Notes: generated by a model from the sequence alone, not told the origin. DNA of 64,000 nt from Planctomycetota bacterium (GCA_020848275.1 JADLAK010000044.1:62001-126000); one strand, 5' to 3'. Counted from the stretch's first letter, positions 52,050 to 60,643 are shown. Translations and numbers: made by a program.

Positions 52050-55040
52050 TTACCCGATCGTCCTGGGCAACCAGTCTTTGACCCGGCCCTTGAGCAGGCG
52101 CAGCACGCCCGCGTCGTCGCGTTTGGAAAGCTTGTCCAGCATCGGCTCCACAAGTTTGCGGTCGGGGTCGAAGTCGAGCGTCGAAACCGCCACCGCATAG
52201 TCGATGAACGCCTGCACCGCCGTGCCGCCGCGCCACAAGGCGTCGTGTTCGGGCAGGGCGCGGGCCATGCCGCGGCGGAAAGCCTCAATGTGGCCCTCCA
52301 TCTCCGTGGGCCCGCCGACGCTTGTGAAAAGCGTGGCCAACAATACGACGGCGTCGTGGCGCGGGTTGGCGCCGCCGACACGCGAGAGTTCCTTGATATC
52401 GGCGTTCAGCGTTTGCCAGGCGGTAAATCGTGCCTGCGCGTCGCCGCCGGCGCGGCGTTCCTGCTGCGAAAGCAGGCGCAAAGCGCGAATCCAGAGCTTG
52501 CCCTCGGTGTCAGCGACGGGCTCGGCGATGGCCAGCATGGTGTCGCTCGTCTTGAGGTCGCCCTGCATGCGCGCCAGCCAACTGGAATGGACAAACACCG
52601 GCAACAGCGGTTTGCGGTCGATGCCGTTGAGCGCCGCCAGCCGCATGCCGGCGTCAATCAGTTCCGGCGCGGCAGGCTTGGCATCGTCCAGCGCGGCGCG
52701 GCCCAGCGTGACCTCAGGCAGGCGCAGTTCAAACAGCGTGCGCAGGGAGCCCGCATAGGCGTCGGGAAACGACGCATAGTTGCCGTCACGCAGGCCGCGC
52801 AGCGCAACCAGCGCCCGCGTGCGAAGCTCAAGCGCGTCCGCGGCCTTGGGATCATCGGCGAGTTTCAGTCGCAGGCGCGAGCCCTCAAGCACCGCCGCAC
52901 AAATCAGGTAGGCGTCGGGCGCCATGTCGCCCGCGACGAAGTCGTAGTAGCCGATCGCACGCGCGGCGTCCTCGCCTTTGGCCAGCGTCGCGGCATGCGC
53001 CAGCGCGGCATGGAACGCGCGGCTGGCAAGGTCGCCGCTGGTGCCCGCGTAGCGCACGGCCTGGCGCATCTGGAACAACGCTGTGCGGTCATCACCGCGC
53101 TCGGCCAATATCTGCGCGCTAAGCATGTACGAACGCGCAAGCGTGCGCGGGCTGGTCGTGGGCTTGTTGAGTTCGGCCAGTTCCGCCAGCGCATCCTGCG
53201 TCTTGCCCATCGCCTGCAGGCAGCGGGCGCGCATCAGCCGCCAGTTGGCGCGCGCTTCCGGGTCTTCGCCCTCGACCACCGGCGCCGAGAGGCGCGCCGC
53301 CAGCCGGAACTCGGCCTCGGCGTATGCCCCGACAGAAAACAACAGCGCCTCGGCGCCGCGTGCGCTGTCGCGGTGGCGGATGGCGACGTCACGGATCGAC
53401 AGCGCCGCGGCGTCGGCCGAAAACGCGAAGCGCCGCCGGCCCTCGACCAGCGCCGGGAAGTCGTCATCAAAGTTCGCCACCGCCACGGTCAGTTCGCCGG
53501 GGTAGGAGCGAAGTTCAAAGCGCAGGTTTTCCGCCGCACGCGTCACTTTCACACGATACCAGCCTCCGGCCATCAGCAGTTGCGGCTGCGCAATGGCGCT
53601 ACCCGCGTACATGGGCACGCCAAGGCGGCGAATCTCGAAGCGTTGCGGTGCGTGCGCGCCCAGCACGATGCTGTAGGCCGGCTCATTCAGGCGCGGCGGC
53701 GCGCCCTCGGCGGGCTCCGCCGGCAGACCGATCAGCAGTGCGACCTCGCCTTTGGCGTCGCGCACCGAGAGATTGGCCTCAAGCTCGAAATCGCCCCAGC
53801 ACAGGTCGTCGCGGTGCGCAAGGCTGATCGGCGCCTCCGAGGTACGCGTCAACACCAGTTCCCGGTTGGGTCCAAAGGCCATCGCCGCGCCGGCCGTCAC
53901 CCAGTCTTGCAGGCGTTTGGGATCGTCGGTCGCCGTCGCCACGGGCTTCCAGATGTCGCGTTCCGGCAGCAAATCGCCGGTGTTGCTGCGGCGCGAGGGC
54001 GGGTCGAGGCTGGTCCAGACGATGCCGCCGCCAAGCGCCAGCGCGATGATGATCACCGCCGCAACCGCGGCGTAGCGCCGCGCGCGGAAGAAAGCTTTCT
54101 GCACCCAACTGCGGCTGCGCGCGATCACCCATTCGCCGGCCATGAAACGTTCGAGATCGTCGGCCAGCGATTGCGCCGTGTCGTAGCGTTTGGCGGGGTC
54201 GTTCTGCATTGTCATTTCGACGACGGCGCGAAGGTCGGCGGGAATGACTTCAATGTCGCCGCGCGTCCAACGCGGGCCGGGGGACTCGGCGACCTTCATC
54301 ATGATTTCGTAGGCGCTTTCGCCCTCGGCAGGGCGGCGGCCCGTCAGCATCGAATACAGCGTCGCGCCCATGGCGTAGATGTCGCTGCGCTTACCAAGGC
54401 GATGGCGCTCGCCACGCGCCTGCTCGGGCGACATGTAGGCGGGCGTGCCCATCGAGACGCCGGTTTGCGTGAGTTGCGCGCTTTGCGACAGGTCCTGCGC
54501 CAGGCCGAAGTCGGTCAGCACCGGCGTGCCGTCCTTCTTGATGAAGACGTTGCCGGGCTTGATGTCGCGATGGACGAGTTCTTTGCGGTGCGCCTCGCCT
54601 ACGGCGCGCGCGATGACTTCCATGATCGAGGCCGCTTCGTCCGGCGCGAAGTTGCTGCGCCGAAGCTTGGCCTCGGCGTCTTCACCCTCAAGGTACTCCA
54701 TGGTGAAGAAGGGATGGCCCTCGAGTTCGCCGGCCTCGTAGACACGCACGATGTTGGGGTGCGCGAGCTTGGCGACGTTTTCGACCTCGCGCCGAAAGCG
54801 CGTGAGCGTGTCGGCGTCTGTGATTACCGTCGAGGGCAGCAGCTTGAGCGCGACGGGACGACTGAGGTCGGTCTGCCAGGCACGGAACACGCGGGCCTGG
54901 CCGCCGCGCGGAAGCTCGCGCTCGATGATGAAATGGCCTAACTCCTGCCCGACCTTGGGCAAGGGACGCAGCGGCGGCAACTTACGTGTGTCCTTGGCTT
55001 CTTCCACTACAAGGGCCTCAATGCGTGACGAATCACCCAT
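52050..55040 (-). CDS. Transmembrane Hanks-type Ser/Thr protein kinase with large extracytoplasmic TPR-like region
   Basis: 996 residues from the ATG at 55040. The kinase domain is at 35-300: glycine loop GHFIIERELPRGGQARVFRA (third glycine replaced), VALKLL with Lys66, LVHRDIKPGNVFI with Asp159, TDFGLA with Asp177, GTPAYMSPEQARGE, and RSDIYAMGATLYSMLTG. All catalytic residues are kept, so it should be active. One membrane helix (about 323-343) leads into 650 extracytoplasmic residues. These comprise a beta-sandwich-like segment (about 400-560) and then TPR-like helices (e.g. ARCLQAMGKTQDALAELAEL). It is the first gene of a four-gene operon. Domain order resembles planctomycete sensor kinases with C-terminal repeats. 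Confidence 0.92.
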   Translation of the reverse strand: MGDSSRIEALVVEEAKDTRKLPPLRPLPKVGQELGHFIIERELPRGGQARVFRAWQTDLSRPVALKLLPSTVITDADTLTRFRREVENVAKLAHPNIVRVYEAGELEGHPFFTMEYLEGEDAEAKLRRSNFAPDEAASIMEVIARAVGEAHRKELVHRDIKPGNVFIKKDGTPVLTDFGLAQDLSQSAQLTQTGVSMGTPAYMSPEQARGERHRLGKRSDIYAMGATLYSMLTGRRPAEGESAYEIMMKVAESPGPRWTRGDIEVIPADLRAVVEMTMQNDPAKRYDTAQSLADDLERFMAGEWVIARSRSWVQKAFFRARRYAAVAAVIIIALALGGGIVWTSLDPPSRRSNTGDLLPERDIWKPVATATDDPKRLQDWVTAGAAMAFGPNRELVLTRTSEAPISLAHRDDLCWGDFELEANLSVRDAKGEVALLIGLPAEPAEGAPPRLNEPAYSIVLGAHAPQRFEIRRLGVPMYAGSAIAQPQLLMAGGWYRVKVTRAAENLRFELRSYPGELTVAVANFDDDFPALVEGRRRFAFSADAAALSIRDVAIRHRDSARGAEALLFSVGAYAEAEFRLAARLSAPVVEGEDPEARANWRLMRARCLQAMGKTQDALAELAELNKPTTSPRTLARSYMLSAQILAERGDDRTALFQMRQAVRYAGTSGDLASRAFHAALAHAATLAKGEDAARAIGYYDFVAGDMAPDAYLICAAVLEGSRLRLKLADDPKAADALELRTRALVALRGLRDGNYASFPDAYAGSLRTLFELRLPEVTLGRAALDDAKPAAPELIDAGMRLAALNGIDRKPLLPVFVHSSWLARMQGDLKTSDTMLAIAEPVADTEGKLWIRALRLLSQQERRAGGDAQARFTAWQTLNADIKELSRVGGANPRHDAVVLLATLFTSVGGPTEMEGHIEAFRRGMARALPEHDALWRGGTAVQAFIDYAVAVSTLDFDPDRKLVEPMLDKLSKRDDAGVLRLLKGRVKDWLPRTIG

Positions 55041-55125
55041 GCTAGTGCAATTTGGACGCGGGGCAACCCAAACCGTCAACTGGTTTGGGACGCAAGTTAT
55101 TGCCTCAATTGCGCCGCGAGTTTCA

Positions 55126-55863
55126 TCAGCCCTTGAGGGCTTTGGCCAGCGCCAGCGCCTTGTCGTAGCGCTTCTCGACTTCTTCCCAGTTGACGTTGGT
55201 GAAGAACGCGTCGATGTACTTCGCGTGCGCCGCGCCGTAATCCATCTGGTAGGCGTGTTCGTACATGTCCATCACCAGCAGCGGCACGCCAAAGCCCAGC
55301 GCCAGCGTGTGGTTGTTGCTCCAGTAATTGCGCAACTGGCCGCTGTGCAGGTTGTAGTACAGGATCATCCAGCCCGAGCCGCCGCCCAGGCTCGCGCCCG
55401 CTTGCCTGAACTGCTGCTCCCACGAGCCCGCAAAAGCTTCGCTGAGCGCCTTTTCGACCTTCGGCGTGATTTTGCCGTTGCCGCCAAGGTTGTCGAAGTA
55501 GTGCTCATGCAGGATAATCGAGTTGCTGTACATCAATTCGTGCATCTTGATGCCGCCCACGACAAACCCGGGCGTGTCCTTGTTGACTTGCGCCAGTTGC
55601 GCCTCGGTGGCGTTGAGGTTCTTCACCGCTGCGGCGTAGTTGTTGTCGTGGTGGCTGACGATCAGCTTTTCGGAAATGCCGCTGAGCTTGGCCGGGTCAA
55701 AACGCAGCGGCTTGACCTCGTATTTCGCGCTCGGCCTGGGCGGCTCGGTTTTCGGCGCATCGCCGGCCTGCGCCAGCAAGCTCGATCCTCCGGCGGCGGC
55801 GGCAAGGATGGCGGCCGACCCGGTCACAATTCCCTTCAGCGCATCGCGACGCGACATGGACAT
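55126..55863 (-). CDS. Tat-exported Fe/Mn superoxide dismutase
   Basis: 245 residues from the ATG at 55863. The leader SRRDALKGIVTGSAAILAAA is a twin-arginine signal, so the enzyme is folded with its metal and then exported. The metal ligands can be placed: His71 or His72 (IVSHHDNNY), His119 or His121 (ILHEHYF), Asp199 and His203 (VMDMYEHAYQMDYG). Relative to E. coli SodB the first ligand region is two residues shorter. Exported SOD protects against superoxide formed outside the cytoplasm. It is divergent from the porin gene across a 760-base gap; iron versus manganese cannot be decided. Confidence 0.9.
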   Translation of the reverse strand: MSMSRRDALKGIVTGSAAILAAAAGGSSLLAQAGDAPKTEPPRPSAKYEVKPLRFDPAKLSGISEKLIVSHHDNNYAAAVKNLNATEAQLAQVNKDTPGFVVGGIKMHELMYSNSIILHEHYFDNLGGNGKITPKVEKALSEAFAGSWEQQFRQAGASLGGGSGWMILYYNLHSGQLRNYWSNNHTLALGFGVPLLVMDMYEHAYQMDYGAAHAKYIDAFFTNVNWEEVEKRYDKALALAKALKG

Positions 55864-56356
55864 GGTGTTCTCGCTTTCGTTCAAGGAAGGCCCGGCTGAT
55901 GCTCTGAGATACTTTACGTGTGAATGTGTTGCCACACCGACGCCAAAAAACTTTGGCACAAGAGTGGCTCGCGACACGCCCAAATGGGCCTATTTGCTAA
56001 TGACTAAAGGAAGAAAGGCGGAGGACGGCACAGGAAAATCGGGACCGGGCAGAAATCGCTAAAAGTCATCTTCACAATCCCAACCGAATTTTGCTGGAAT
56101 TCTTATGCGATGTATGTATTTTTCTAGCCTCACGGTATGTCAGAAACTTTTGCCGCAAGCTTGTAAAGCCTTTATTGAAGGGCACTCAGGCCGCTTTTGC
56201 AGTTTGGCAAGCATGTTTGAAACAGGCATTCGTAGTAGTTCTTGGCGCTGGCAAAGCTTCAAGCAGCCCAAAAGAGTCAGTAAAGCCGCTTGACGAACGT
56301 TGTTTTGAGCTTTATATTTCGTAAAGCATAAAAGTTATCGGACGCAGTTTGCCGAT

Positions 56357-56444
56357 ACGCCCCAAGGTTGTGCGCCCGCGTGGGCGATCCAAGGTGGCGG
56401 CTACAAACGTCGTAACCGCAGCAGAGCTATGTTCTTTGGGGCGT
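56357..56444. other. 88-base stem-enclosed element of unknown function
   Basis: ACGCCCCAAGG (56357-56367) pairs with CTTTGGGGCGT (56434-56444) over ten of eleven bases and encloses inner hairpins such as GCGCCC-GCGT-GGGCG. Length and closing stem are tRNA-like, but there is no T-loop consensus. It may be a noncoding RNA or another dispersed palindromic element. Either strand could be the sense strand. Confidence 0.35.
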
Positions 56445-56482
56445 AAAGAAAGGGCAAAGGAACGATTTTCGGAATCAAGAGC

Positions 56483-56510
56483 TTGACCCAAAGCTTGGGC
56501 TGGCTATGGT
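56483..56510 (+). promoter_or_regulatory. Likely promoter of the porin gene
   Basis: TTGACC, 16 bases, TATGGT: close to the sigma-70 consensus with near-ideal spacing, about 115 bases before the porin ATG. The ribosome site is AGGAGAG (56611-56617). Transcription start not established. Confidence 0.45.
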
Positions 56511-56623
56511 TCCACCGTCACTTTGGGCGGGCAGGGCACATCACGGAAAGGATTGTGCCACGCCTTCACATACACGACGGCCGGACTGTTGTTATTTCAA
56601 GGTCACGTTAAGGAGAGCGAGGC

Positions 56624-58135
56624 ATGGCAAAACTTTGGTCATTGGCCTTGGCGCTGTTGGTCGGCGCCGGGTGTTGGGCGGCGCCGGTGTCGGCACAGTC
56701 CAGCAAGGTTGAAGAACTCGAGCGCGAGATCAGCACCCTGCGCTCGGAAGTGGACACACTCAAGAAGGTCGAACGTGAAGGACAGGGCGGCGACCCCGCC
56801 GTGATGACGTCGCTGAAGAAGCACGTGTTTGCCTGGGCGACCGAAGACGGCAAGTTCAGCTTCACCATGAACTTCCGCGTCCAGGTCCGCCTGACGTACA
56901 ACGACGAGCGTGGCGATGACGTTGAAGATCCCACCTCGGGCGCCACCAACGGCAAGGACTACACCCATTTCAACATCCGCCGTTTCAAGTGGTCCGCCAG
57001 CGGCAACATCTTTGAAAAAGAGTTCAAGTACATGTTCGTTGTCCGCCTCAACGCGGGCTCGAGCGACAACATGATCGAAGACGTGGTCTTCACGTGGGCG
57101 AAGTACCAGTTCCTCAACGTGAGCGCGGGCCAGGTCAAGGTCCCGTTCAACCACAGCTTCATGACCAGCTCCGGCGCCCAGCAGTTCGTTGACCGCTCCA
57201 TCGTCAGCGACGTGTTCAACCAGGGCTGGGGCAAGGGTATCTGGATCAATGGCACCATCGGCGAGACTGTGCCGTGGGTCAAGTACTGGTTCGGTATCTT
57301 CAACGGCGTCATCGCCAACACCGCCGGTGACTTCCGCAACAGCGACCAGACCATCCGCAGCCAGACCTTCAGCAACTTCGTTGATGCCGACCTGTTCCCC
57401 GCCCTCCGCGTCGAAACCCACCCCCTGGGTGAAGTTCCGGCCGGCATGACGGACATGCGCGGCGCTGACGAGTACGACAAGGTTCTGTTCTCGGTCGGCC
57501 TCGCTCTCAACTGGCTGCAGGGCCGCTTCAACAACTCGGCTCTGTACTCCGACGGCGTCGCTCCTGGCGCCCCGGGCTCGGGCCGCTTCCGCACCGCGTT
57601 TGACACCATCGCCCTCACGCTCGACGGTCACTTCCGTTGGCACGGCTTGAGTGTCAACATCGAGTGGATTTGGCGCCACACCAACTTCCACAACACCGGC
57701 CTGCTGGAAGGCAACAACATCACCCGCGGCCGCAACCGCCCGGGCGACATGGACGACAACGGCTTCCTGTTCGAAGTCGGCTACTTCATCCTGCCCAAGC
57801 AGTTGGACGTTGCTATCCGCTGGGCGGACGTGAACGCTGACGAGTATTGGGCCGGCGGCACCACCAGCAAGCCCTTTGCTCTGCGTCCTGACAGCAGTGA
57901 ACTCGGGCTGTGCGTCGGCTACTACATCGCCGGCAACAACCTGAAGATCCAGATGGACTTCACCTACATCAGCCACCAGCTCGCGTTCTTCACGGCGACC
58001 AGCTCGGGCGGTTCTCTCGGCAGCTCGCCCAACGGCGACAGCTTCGAGAGCCGCAGCCTCACGAGCCTTGCCAACGAGACCTCGGACTGGACCAACGTGT
58101 GGCAGCTCCGCATCCAGCTCCAGTGGATCTTCTAA
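56624..58135 (+). CDS. Outer-membrane porin (OprO/OprP-like) with periplasmic coiled coil
   Basis: 503 residues. A signal peptide (to about 24, PVSAQ) is followed by a short coiled coil, KVEELEREISTLRSEVDTLK, as in porins tethered to peptidoglycan, and then a beta-barrel. Alternating strands appear throughout (FSFTMNFRVQVRLTYND, FNIRRFKWSASGNIF, KYMFVVRLNAGSS). FNIRRFKWSASG matches the R-R-x-R/K-x-x-x-x-G region of phosphate-selective porins O and P. The chain ends in aromatic WIF, the outer-membrane insertion signal. Codon choice is strongly biased (few rare third positions, frequent AAC, TTC, ATC). The promoter, Shine-Dalgarno and terminator are all strong, so it should be abundant. Substrate selectivity is inferred only. 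Confidence 0.85.
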   Translation: MAKLWSLALALLVGAGCWAAPVSAQSSKVEELEREISTLRSEVDTLKKVEREGQGGDPAVMTSLKKHVFAWATEDGKFSFTMNFRVQVRLTYNDERGDDVEDPTSGATNGKDYTHFNIRRFKWSASGNIFEKEFKYMFVVRLNAGSSDNMIEDVVFTWAKYQFLNVSAGQVKVPFNHSFMTSSGAQQFVDRSIVSDVFNQGWGKGIWINGTIGETVPWVKYWFGIFNGVIANTAGDFRNSDQTIRSQTFSNFVDADLFPALRVETHPLGEVPAGMTDMRGADEYDKVLFSVGLALNWLQGRFNNSALYSDGVAPGAPGSGRFRTAFDTIALTLDGHFRWHGLSVNIEWIWRHTNFHNTGLLEGNNITRGRNRPGDMDDNGFLFEVGYFILPKQLDVAIRWADVNADEYWAGGTTSKPFALRPDSSELGLCVGYYIAGNNLKIQMDFTYISHQLAFFTATSSGGSLGSSPNGDSFESRSLTSLANETSDWTNVWQLRIQLQWIF

Positions 58136-58156
58136 ACCACTGGTAGTCAGACTCAA

Positions 58157-58192
58157 ACACGAGGGCGGCCATCAGGCCGCCCTTAGTGTTTT
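58157..58192 (+). terminator. Rho-independent terminator after the porin gene
   Basis: GGGCGGCC-ATCA-GGCCGCCC, an eight-base perfect GC stem, extended by ACAC/GTGT pairs and followed by TTTT. About 20 bases after the stop codon. Confidence 0.9.
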
Positions 58193-58200
58193 AACTCGCG

Positions 58201-58267
58201 TAGCTAAGCCATCCTGGCTTAGCGGAGATAACGGTGACACACTGCTAAGCCAAGATGGCTTAGCTAC
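58201..58267. repeat. Nested palindromic element, family 4 (TAAGCCA/TGGCTTA)
   Basis: Two arms, one starting TAGCTAAGCCATCCTGGCTT, are reverse complements of each other with one mismatch over about 24 bases. Each arm is itself a hairpin (TAAGCCA-TCC-TGGCTTA; TAAGCCA-AGA-TGGCTTA). This is the same architecture as the unrelated sequence at 61874-61970. It lies between the converging porin and fabG genes, ending two bases from the fabG stop. Confidence 0.8.
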
Positions 58268-58268
58268 A

Positions 58269-59000
58269 TCACATGTACATCCCGCCGTTGATCCCAAGCA
58301 CTTGACCCGTGATGTACCCCGCCTCGTCGCCCGCCAAAAAGCTCACGGCCGCGGCGATCTCCTCGGCCTTGCCAAAACGCCCCAGCGGAATCTGCCTGGC
58401 CAGCTCATCCCTGGGCAACTCCTTGACCATGTCCGTGTCGATGAACCCCGGGGCGACCACGTTGACTGTGATATTCCGCTTGGCGACTTCCTTGGCCAGC
58501 GCCTTGCACGCGCCTATCAAACCTGCCTTGCTGGCGGCGTAATTCACCTGGCCGGCGTTGCCGGCCTGGCCGCTGACGCTCGAAACCGCGATCACACGGC
58601 CCGCGCGCTTGCGCAGCATTTCGCGCACCACCACCCTGCTGACGTTAAAGAAGCCCGTCAGGTTCGTCTCGATCACGCTGGCCCACTCCTCGTCGCTCAT
58701 CATCGCCAACAGCCCGTCTTTGGTGATACCCGCGTTGCTCACGAGCACGTGCGGCACGCCTTCTTTTTCGATCAGCGGCGTCAGGGCTTCGCGCACCGCC
58801 TTGCTGTCACGCACCGAAAATCCGACGGCCTGGGCCTTGCCGGCGGCGGTCTCAATTTCGCGGCAAAGGCTTTCAGCAGCGTCTTTGCCTGCGGAATAGT
58901 TGGCCCAGATGCGAAAGCCGTCACGCGCCAGCCGCAACGCGATCGCGCGGCCGATACCGCGCGATGCTCCGGTTACAAGGGCAATTCGATCGGTGGACAT
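58269..59000 (-). CDS. fabG: 3-oxoacyl-ACP reductase (FabG type short-chain dehydrogenase)
   Basis: NADPH-dependent ketoreductase, 243 residues. TGASRGIGRAIA is the nucleotide loop (G11, G15, G17), NAGITKDGLL the NAG motif, and the catalytic set is Ser in VSSVSGQ and Tyr-x-x-x-Lys in NYAASKAG. The C-terminus GQVLGINGGMYM is typical of FabG. It is divergent from the ACP gene over 92 bases and so faces the ACP-KS-CLF-UbiA genes. It may serve that cluster rather than housekeeping fatty acid synthesis, but that is an inference from position. Confidence 0.94.
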   Translation of the reverse strand: MSTDRIALVTGASRGIGRAIALRLARDGFRIWANYSAGKDAAESLCREIETAAGKAQAVGFSVRDSKAVREALTPLIEKEGVPHVLVSNAGITKDGLLAMMSDEEWASVIETNLTGFFNVSRVVVREMLRKRAGRVIAVSSVSGQAGNAGQVNYAASKAGLIGACKALAKEVAKRNITVNVVAPGFIDTDMVKELPRDELARQIPLGRFGKAEEIAAAVSFLAGDEAGYITGQVLGINGGMYM

Positions 59001-59092
59001 GTCAACCTCGCGAATACGTCAAAACGTCATGCTAGGCAAGTTCAAAACCCGCGCATGGCGTTTGCAGGCCGCGCGCGCGCAGAATATAAGGT

Positions 59093-59386
59093 ATGCGGGC
59101 CAATTTGCGAGCCATCGAGGACTACGTGGAATCACTCGTCAACGAAATAAAGATTCTGATCATTGAGCACCTGAATCTCGAAGACGTGGATCCCGCGAAG
59201 GTAAATGCCGATGCGCCGCTGTTTGGTGACGGGCTGGGGCTGGACAGCGTTGACGCGCTTGAGCTGGTCATGCTGATGGAAACGACTTACGGCGCGAAGA
59301 TCGAATCTTCTGCCGTGGGCAAAACCGCTTTCCGCAGCCTGCGCAGCCTTGCTGAGTTCGTCAGCAAGAATCGCACCAAGAAATAA
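59093..59386 (+). CDS. Acyl carrier protein
   Basis: 97 residues, an ACP with the phosphopantetheine serine in LGLDSVDALELV (Ser at about 54) and acidic helix II. It departs from housekeeping AcpP: DAPLFGDGLGLDSVDALELV with GD-GLGLDS rather than DLGADSLD. This form is usual for carriers in aryl polyene, dialkylresorcinol and other specialised KS/CLF clusters. The N-terminus carries about 15 extra residues and the C-terminus is basic. A GTG at codon 12 could be the true start. Four bases separate it from the ketoacyl synthase gene, indicating one operon. Confidence 0.92.
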   Translation: MRANLRAIEDYVESLVNEIKILIIEHLNLEDVDPAKVNADAPLFGDGLGLDSVDALELVMLMETTYGAKIESSAVGKTAFRSLRSLAEFVSKNRTKK

Positions 59387-59389
59387 GTC

Positions 59390-60643
59390 ATGGGTTCGAC
59401 GCCGGTTGCCATCACCGGGCTGGGTTTGGTAAGCGCCGTCGGCGCTTCCGTCACCGCGTTGCGCGCGGCGCTCGACCGCGGCCAAAGCGGCCTGAGGCGC
59501 CTCACGCTCTTCGAAAGCGAACTGGCATCCGAGTTCCCCGTCGGCCAGTACGACGGCGACCTCGTGGCCGACTTCGCCTCCGTCCGCCGCAAGCTTGGCG
59601 CGCGAGAGATCAAACGTCTCTCGCGCTCGGACCTGCTGGCGCTCTGCGCCACGGCCCAGGCCGTCAATCAAAGCGGGCTGGCCGACGCCGCGCTATCGCC
59701 CGCCGGCGTTTACCTGGGCCACAGTGTTTGCGGCACAAACCGCAGCGAAGCCTACTACATTGACTGCTTCAGGCGCGCCCAGGACGGCCGCGAACAAACC
59801 CGCGCCGGCATCGCCAACCTGATGGTCCACGAGGCCGCGCAAAGCGTCGACGCGATCGCGCGCGAATATGGCCTGTGCGGGCCCAGCACGTCGCTGATGA
59901 CCGCGTGTTCCTCGGGCGCAAACGCCATCGGCCGCGCCGCGTGGCTGATCCGCCAGGGCCGCGCCGATGTGATGATCGCGGGCGGCACCGACAGCCTCTC
60001 GCGCATCACGCTCAACGGCTTCAACGCGCTGCAGCTTGTCGCCTCGGACGGCCCGCGACCCTTTGACGCCGAGCGCAAGGGCATGACCGTCGGCGAGGGC
60101 GCGGGCGTCCTCGTGCTGGAATCCCTCGATCACGCGCGCAAGCGCGGCGCGAAAATCCTTGCGCTGCTCTCGGGTTATGGCCATTCCTGCGACGCCCACC
60201 ACCTGACCGCGCCGCACCCGCAAGGCGCGGGCGCATTTGCGGCGATGAAATCCGCGCTGATCGACGCGGCGTTGCAACCCGGCGACATCGGCTACGTCAG
60301 CGCCCACGGCACCAGCACGCCCGACAACGACAAGACCGAAGCGCTCGCGGTCTCGCGCCTTTTTGGCGAAGGCGCGGTCCCGGTCAGTTCGACGATGCGT
60401 TTCTTCGGCCACGCGCTTGCCGCCAGCGGCGCGATCAAAGCCGTCGTCTGCGTCGACGCGATCCAACGCCGCACGCTGCCGCAGAATCTTGGCCTGCGTA
60501 CGCCGCTGACGGAATCTCGTCTAGACCTCGTGCGTGAGCCCCGTGCGGCGGCCAACTTGCGCCACGTGATTTCGAACAGCTTTGGCTTTGGCGGCAACAA
60601 CGCCGTGCTGGTGTTTTCGAGGGAATCAGGGCCCGCTGCGTAA
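59390..60643 (+). CDS. Beta-ketoacyl-ACP synthase (FabF-like), active-site lysine replaced
   Basis: 417 residues, thiolase-fold condensing enzyme. The Cys-His-His triad is present: Cys173 (LMTACSSGAN), His306 (VSAHGTSTPDND) and His341. The last motif reads SSTMRFFGHALAASG, where condensing enzymes have S-T-K-S-x-x-G-H-x-x-G-A-A-G. The conserved lysine is a methionine (336) followed by arginine, and the following glycine is altered too. SNSFGFGGNNA is normal. It is followed after 79 bases by a second synthase that lacks the triad, so the two look like a KS-alpha/KS-beta pair. The stop codon lies inside a palindromic element. Confidence 0.93.
   Translation: MGSTPVAITGLGLVSAVGASVTALRAALDRGQSGLRRLTLFESELASEFPVGQYDGDLVADFASVRRKLGAREIKRLSRSDLLALCATAQAVNQSGLADAALSPAGVYLGHSVCGTNRSEAYYIDCFRRAQDGREQTRAGIANLMVHEAAQSVDAIAREYGLCGPSTSLMTACSSGANAIGRAAWLIRQGRADVMIAGGTDSLSRITLNGFNALQLVASDGPRPFDAERKGMTVGEGAGVLVLESLDHARKRGAKILALLSGYGHSCDAHHLTAPHPQGAGAFAAMKSALIDAALQPGDIGYVSAHGTSTPDNDKTEALAVSRLFGEGAVPVSSTMRFFGHALAASGAIKAVVCVDAIQRRTLPQNLGLRTPLTESRLDLVREPRAAANLRHVISNSFGFGGNNAVLVFSRESGPAA

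Larger units (their letters stand above)
55864..56623. other. Long lower-GC gap between SOD and porin genes
   Basis: 760 bases without a convincing protein gene. A 77-codon open frame at 56091-56324 has no recognisable motif or ribosome site. The region is clearly less GC-rich than its surroundings. It holds a candidate structured element (56357-56444), a likely porin promoter (56483-56510) and the porin 5' untranslated region. Confidence 0.6.

Noticed and set aside
51777-54941. 1054-codon plus-strand open frame
   Set aside because: It is antisense to the kinase gene. High third-position GC creates such frames; the product is Arg/His/Gln-rich without domains.
56091-56324. 77-codon open frame upstream of the porin
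   Set aside because: No ribosome site, no motif, Cys/Val-rich random-looking product in a low-GC spacer; not called as a gene.
56357-56444. tRNA-like gene
   Set aside because: The closing stem and size fit, but there is no T-loop GTTCRA, no D-loop pattern and no CCA-compatible end.
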